Positions 32,198-36,125 of a stretch of DNA of 36,125 nucleotides are shown one piece after another; the stretch's first letter is position 1; each line of letters starts with the position of its first letter. A program made the translations under genes and the position numbers. This DNA is from Candidatus Poribacteria bacterium (GTDB lineage Bacteria; Poribacteria; WGA-4E; UBA9662). The stretch covers positions 1 to 36,125 of the forward strand of contig JASMLX010000061.1 of assembly GCA_030748495.1 (NCBI GenBank), read 5' to 3'. Under the pieces are notes generated by a model that saw only the letters and a program-made list of their open reading frames with translations, searched no databases and was not told the DNA's origin.

Positions 32198-32920
32198 ATG
32201 ATTAAGTCAGTTCTGTTATCGGAAAATCAACGTCGATTCGTTAGAGAAGCGTTAGATGCAAAGACACTTAAAGCTGTGATTGTACCAACGGGTAGTACAG
32301 AGCAACACAACGAACATCTAGCCGTAGTTCACGATACGGCTAGTGCGCTACACGTTTCCAGATTAGCAGCAGAAAATCTATTTCCTCAAGTAATTGTTAC
32401 ACCGCCTTTGTCGATCGGGATTTCTGAACATTGGATGGATCATAAAGGAACCTTGACGCTCCGTCCAGAGGTTTTCAATCAGGTGCTCTACGATGTCTGT
32501 GACAGTTTACGACGTCATGGTCTGGAAAATATACTTATCGTCAACGGACATGCCGGCAATGCGGGTCCCGTCAACCAACAGATGGACGCGTTCAGGCAGA
32601 AACTGGGTATTAATTTAGCCTTTCACTCCTACTGGGAAGCCTTCACACCAGAACTAATTCAAGACCAAATGGAATCTGGCGTATGCCCCGGCCATGCGGC
32701 TGAGTTTGAGACGGCTTTTGCCCTGGCCGCTTTTCCAGAGAATGTGGATTGGGAAGGTGTTGATTACGACAGAGCTAAATTAACTATTTCTGACCCTAAC
32801 CGTGCGGTCAGTGACCGTGAATATCACCAACAGGCCAAACTGGCTAATGCGGAGAAGGGGCAGGCTATGATCGACGCGGCGGTCGATTGGATCACTGAAA
32901 AGCTGAAGGCGATGATCTAA
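32198..32920 (+). CDS. Creatininase-family metal-dependent amidohydrolase
   Basis: The 240-residue protein has the creatininase fold with a binuclear metal site. The ligands can be seen as E35 and H37 in PTGSTEQHNEHL, D46 in VVHDTASA, H118 in NGHAGN, and E169 in GHAAEFETA. Members hydrolyse cyclic amides (creatinine, formamide derivatives) or process peptides, as MftE does. The start follows AGAGGA at six bases. The next gene, a JmjC/cupin oxygenase, begins 71 bases later on the same strand, which suggests a two-gene operon. The substrate cannot be told from sequence. Confidence 0.85.
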   Translation: MIKSVLLSENQRRFVREALDAKTLKAVIVPTGSTEQHNEHLAVVHDTASALHVSRLAAENLFPQVIVTPPLSIGISEHWMDHKGTLTLRPEVFNQVLYDVCDSLRRHGLENILIVNGHAGNAGPVNQQMDAFRQKLGINLAFHSYWEAFTPELIQDQMESGVCPGHAAEFETAFALAAFPENVDWEGVDYDRAKLTISDPNRAVSDREYHQQAKLANAEKGQAMIDAAVDWITEKLKAMI

Positions 32921-32991
32921 ACCCATCGAATTTTGGTCCGAATCGAATCAAGATAGGGCGGTAAAAATCAGGTGCGAAGGAGAACGGAAGT

Positions 32992-33717
32992 TTGATTGCC
33001 AGTTTTGATCAATTGTACAGTGTCCTGCCAACCTCAGTTGCGTATCCTGTCGGGGGAGAGGTTTTTCCCTTCGAAGTTCCGAGACCCGATCTGTATCAGG
33101 TGGTCGAGCAAGCGCGTCAGCATCCGAAAACACGAATTTTGAGCGGCGAGCGAGGGGATAGCATTGCGCTAACTTTTCAGCCTCCCACAATCGAGTTCTC
33201 AAAACTGCGGCTGTCAGAGGCGGTTAAAACGCCAATCCACCTATCGCTCTTTGAACTCGGACCACTGCGAGAAGCAGGTGGTGCCTTGGCTGAGGTCATA
33301 CAGGGGGTCTACTTGCCTTTGACACAACTGTGGAGAACCCACCGTGTCAGTTGGCAGAAAGTGTATCCAATTCTGTTTCTAAGTGGTCCAAATTGCTCAA
33401 CCAATTATCATTGGGATCCATCCAGTGTTCTAATTGTTCAGTTACATGGTAGAAAACGGCTTCATAGCCTGAAAGAACCTGGCCGCTGGTGTCCACCGGA
33501 GGTTTTAGCCCAGCAGCACGCTGGGATGGTAAAACCCGCTGACCTGTCTGATGAAGATATCCTGGTTTATGAACTGGAACCCGGCGACGCAATCTGGAGC
33601 CCTTGTAGAGCCCCGCACTGGCTGGATGCTTACGATGAAACCGCATTTACGTTATCAATTGCTTTTACTGATATTTCGGCTGAACCGGATAAAATAGCAG
33701 AGATGCGGATATTGTAG
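32992..33717 (+). CDS. JmjC/cupin-type Fe(II)/2-oxoglutarate oxygenase-like protein
   Basis: The 241-residue protein has a C-terminal double-stranded beta-helix with H140 and D142 in NYHWDPSSVLIVQLHGRKRL, and a distal His209 in CRAPHWLDAY. The order HxD...H, with GDAIWSPCRAPHW, is that of cupin-8/JmjC hydroxylases, which oxidise amino-acid side chains or small molecules. R or K positions for 2-oxoglutarate are plausible at GRKR. The start is a TTG nine bases after AAGGAG. No ATG or GTG fits better. It lies behind the creatininase-family gene, so the two enzymes may act on one compound. Confidence 0.72.
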   Translation: MIASFDQLYSVLPTSVAYPVGGEVFPFEVPRPDLYQVVEQARQHPKTRILSGERGDSIALTFQPPTIEFSKLRLSEAVKTPIHLSLFELGPLREAGGALAEVIQGVYLPLTQLWRTHRVSWQKVYPILFLSGPNCSTNYHWDPSSVLIVQLHGRKRLHSLKEPGRWCPPEVLAQQHAGMVKPADLSDEDILVYELEPGDAIWSPCRAPHWLDAYDETAFTLSIAFTDISAEPDKIAEMRIL

Positions 33718-33819
33718 GACTTAGATTCAACTGGTAAATGCGACGGTTTTAAACTGTGATCTATTTGGCTCACCCTGATTAACATTGCGATGACCTGTCA
33801 ACACCGAGAGGAGTGAAGA

Positions 33820-33876
33820 ATGAGAAAGGTCAGCCTATTTTCTGTCCTGATTGATGCTGATGGGGCTGATAGCTAG
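33820..33876 (+). pseudogene. Frameshifted signal-peptide start of a lost secreted-protein gene
   Basis: A strong ribosome site (GAGGAG) precedes an ATG that encodes MRKVSLFSVLIDADGADS and then a stop. If one base near 33853 is skipped, the frame continues MLMGLIASPG, which makes a normal signal peptide. The gene body is gone and IS630 debris follows at 33914. This looks like the start of a secreted-protein gene destroyed by frameshift and insertion. Confidence 0.3.
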
Positions 33877-33913
33877 CCCGGGAGAATGAAAACTACCTAC
33901 CGCTAATGCCATG

Positions 33914-34320
33914 TCAACTATCTAATGTTGGATAAAGCCTTTTGAGTTTTATTCGTAGATCTTTGCTTGTGAATTGCCAACCGACTTTGGCATTCTTGAT
34001 CTTTCTGGCTTTCTGCCAAGCTAACACCTTTTTTCTCTTGGAGATATTGTCAATCCGTCGCTTTAAACATTGTCCGCTTAAGACATTTAACTCAATTTCG
34101 GCCGAGTTTAACCAGCTACCATGCTTTGAAAGGAGCACAAATCCAAATCGATTCCAAACGGCTTTGGCTTTTTCCGGCAGAAATGTTTCGTAAACGGCGC
34201 CGGGACCATGGGTGTTCAGGTATCCATAACCAATGTGATAAGTTGTCCATTCTTGTATTCATCAGCGATTGTTTCCAGGAAAGAGGAGCGATGGTGTCCC
34301 ATTGATCTTTACTTACATAT
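33914..34320 (-). mobile_element. IS630-family transposase remnant (C-terminal DDE part)
   Basis: The minus strand reads YLNTHGPGAVYETFLPEKAK, then FVLLSKHGSWLNSAEIELNV, then QCLKRRIDNI and WQFTSKDLRIKLKRLYP. This is the end of the IS630 DDE domain, including the KHGSWLNxAEIE landmark with the last catalytic Glu. A frame change near 34230 separates it from ADEYKNGQLITLVMDT, which carries the second Asp. The N-terminal half is missing. The copy is dead. Confidence 0.8.
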
Positions 34321-34501
34321 TTCCGATCGGTGACTCATACCTGAAAACCTTTTATGGACCATAAAATACATCCTAGTGGTCAACCTGACCTTATGAAATG
34401 ACTTCTGGTATACGACATATCGACACCGTCACATCATTAACTCTTGGAACACTACTCTTTACCGTTGAAGGTCTCTTCATCTGACGAAATAAATTCAGTA
34501 C
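34321..34501. other. Short stretch without recognised gene
   Basis: I see nothing that I can support between the two remnants. Confidence 0.3.
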
Positions 34502-35096
34502 TTATGGAAATTTTTGAATATATACTACTCCGGTGGGGATGGAGCAGAAGATAATTTGCCAGGGAATACCGAAAGCACCTGCAAGATTAGTCTGAACTTC
34601 GGGGCGGTACTCGAAATTGAGTTTTGCTGCAAGCTCAAGTGGGTCAAAACGGATACCATGGTTGCAAGGGATTCATGGGCGTAATAACAAACAATAAGAT
34701 CTTCAGATTTTGTGGGCAAATTCAAACTTTTGAGATCATCTTGGGGAGTGAGTTCCATCAGTTTACGAGACCGTAGACTGAATCCACCATTACCCACTCG
34801 AGTTTATTGTACCCACTGGCTATCCATTCTTTTGTACAAGTCGCAGGTTAGGCGGCCAAGGCGCCCCCTATGTAATCGTATTTGAGGTAATCAGGATCCC
34901 AGAGGTCTCCATTAAGAATGTATCCATCATTATGTGGAATTAGACAGTGTTGCGTTTGGGTATAGCGTGGTAATTCAGAAAGGACAAATTGGCTGCAGTT
35001 TCCTGTACTGGTAATTGGAGCGATGAATTGGATAAATGGGAGTAAGAGGATAGTTCTTTGCAACGATTTCCAGTTCATTGATAACGATCAGACGCA
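34502..35096 (-). pseudogene. DUF5672 (glycosyltransferase-like) gene, broken
   Basis: Several minus-strand frames join into a DUF5672 protein. One reads CSQFVLSELPRYTQTQHCL, then PHNDGYILNGDLWDPDYL and KYDYIG. A shift gives GAPWPPNLRLVQKNG and a stop. A further shift gives VGNGGFSLRSRKLMEL, then EDLIVCYYAHE. The F-L-x-L, NDGY, YDYIGAPW and VGNGGFSLRSR landmarks are those of DUF5672, a family with a glycosyltransferase-like fold. At least two frameshifts and one stop make it non-functional. The N-terminus is not identifiable beyond about 35096. Confidence 0.6.
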
Positions 35097-35227
35097 GACC
35101 GAAGAATCCTTGGCGCTGACACTGTCCGTTTTGTCCTGTCACCGGTTGCCAGCCCGGTTAGGGATATATTGTCACTGCTGGTAGCGCTAAATCATAGTTG
35201 ATTTCCTATCCCAATTATATTCTCCGA

Positions 35228-36047
35228 TCAACCACCTAATGACTTCAAAATGATTTTCCCCTTTCTTGGAAAATCAGACAAATGCTCCTGATATTGATTG
35301 TGAGTCACCGATTTTTTAAATCACCTCCATAATCGTTGGATCCGGTTTAGATTTAGGTGAGTCAGGAGGTAAAACACCCGTTCAATATTATTAGCATTGG
35401 CAAATGATCGTCTTATTCTAGCCTGGTTGTATTGCTCGCGTGGTCTAAATAACTTTGACCTCAATTGCTCGAATGGCCTGCAATCAGGCCATCGTAGACG
35501 CCGCATTAATTCTCTCATCTTCTCCAGATACTGTCGATTGATCATCAAAGCTGGCAACTCTATTCACTCGCCTGATTGAGCCTCGGAGATAAAGTATTGT
35601 TGAGGAACTGGGTTTGTTGATCCGCATTAGCTTTTCCAGGAACCAGGTTAAGTTTTTATAGACAACCCCATGCCCATTCAACAGTTTGGTCTTGCATTAG
35701 GTGTATCGAGGCGCTATCTCGTGTATAAACTAGCTCGCAGACAGCTTGCGATGTCAGGTAATGGCCAGATTCTACGGATTGCTTGATCTCATTCTTCTGT
35801 GTCTCAGTCACATGCGGTGGCCGTCCATGGGGAACCAGATCTGAGCCTTAATTTACTGATATGCTTGAACTGATCTGATGTGGATCTGCAATAATGTGGC
35901 ACTCTGTGCCATGGTATACCCATCGAGATAAAGATCGACCCCAGCCAATCTCCAGATATTTACCTTGCTTTTCTTTTCAGTTGGATAGGACTTTTCAAGT
36001 ATTTTTTCTCTGGCACCTTTAATGGCTTCATACCTTTTAGGATACAT
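35228..36047 (-). mobile_element. IS630-family transposase remnant, second subfamily
   Basis: This minus-strand copy is nearly full length but spread over several frames. The start MYPKRYEAIKGAREKILEKS leads to a helix-turn-helix (LYLDGYTMAQSATLLQIHIR). Then follow HGRPPHVTETQKNEIKQSVE, LVPGKANADQQTQFL, then VSGEDERINAASTMA, and the C-terminal LNLNRIQRLWR, a TGA, and FKKSVTHNQYQEHLSDF. The last matches the LNLIERLWxFFKK landmark of the family. Frameshifts and stops show it is dead. It differs from the copy at 33914-34320, which belongs to another IS630 branch. Confidence 0.7.
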
Positions 36048-36125
36048 GCCCGAATTTACATAGCTAGTGCAACATCTAGCGTGATTTTCTGATTCAAAAA
36101 TAACTCAGCAGGCATCGATCCGCCA

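Overview
The window most resembles a chromosome segment of an uncultured Gram-negative bacterium of the Candidatus Poribacteria type. The grounds are the secretion-sorting signature PNPFNPETWIPFQL near 3.9 kb, a complete UBact-proteasome cluster, and a mix of discoidin-like, PHP, creatininase and D-threonine-aldolase-like genes often seen in that lineage. The phylum is an inference from recalled family patterns, not a search result. No rRNA, tRNA or CRISPR array was seen.

Layout. 0-4.7 kb is a gene graveyard with two intact genes. It holds remnants of a serine resolvase, two transposases, a dihydrodipicolinate-synthase-like gene and an orphan C-terminal sorting domain. The intact pair are tandem 199-residue secreted discoidin-like proteins. 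4.9-11.3 kb is a probable operon: a strong promoter with a palindromic operator candidate, an ECF sigma factor, a two-FHA-domain protein with an anti-sigma-like N-terminus, a TPR/HEXXH metallopeptidase, a CvpA-like membrane protein and RecG. 11.3-12.8 kb carries an MDR dehydrogenase with its own promoter and a small two-helix membrane protein.

12.9-20.0 kb (minus strand) is the centrepiece, a full ubiquitin-like-proteasome operon in the order ATPase (ARC/Mpa), Dop, UBact, PrcB, PrcA, PafA. The modifier ends in RYRQRTGE, the UBact signature. It already ends in Glu, so PafA could use it without deamidation, and Dop would mainly remove it. PrcB keeps Thr1, Asp17 and Lys33 after a 92-residue propeptide. 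The ATPase lacks the usual C-terminal QYL-type docking tail. A perfect 12-bp inverted repeat sits between dop and ubact. A SAM hydrolase gene diverges from the operon.

20-33.7 kb is an accessory metabolic region: SAM hydroxide adenosyltransferase, two fold-type III PLP enzymes, a secreted PHP phosphoesterase, a duplicated DUF5069 protein, a GalT-like HIT protein, an FGE-sulfatase-fold protein, a DegT-type aminotransferase, and a creatininase-family hydrolase followed by a JmjC/cupin oxygenase. Transposase debris (IS1) and an unrecognised decayed gene lie between them. 33.7-36.1 kb is again decayed DNA: two IS630-family transposase remnants, a broken DUF5672 gene and a frameshifted signal-peptide start.
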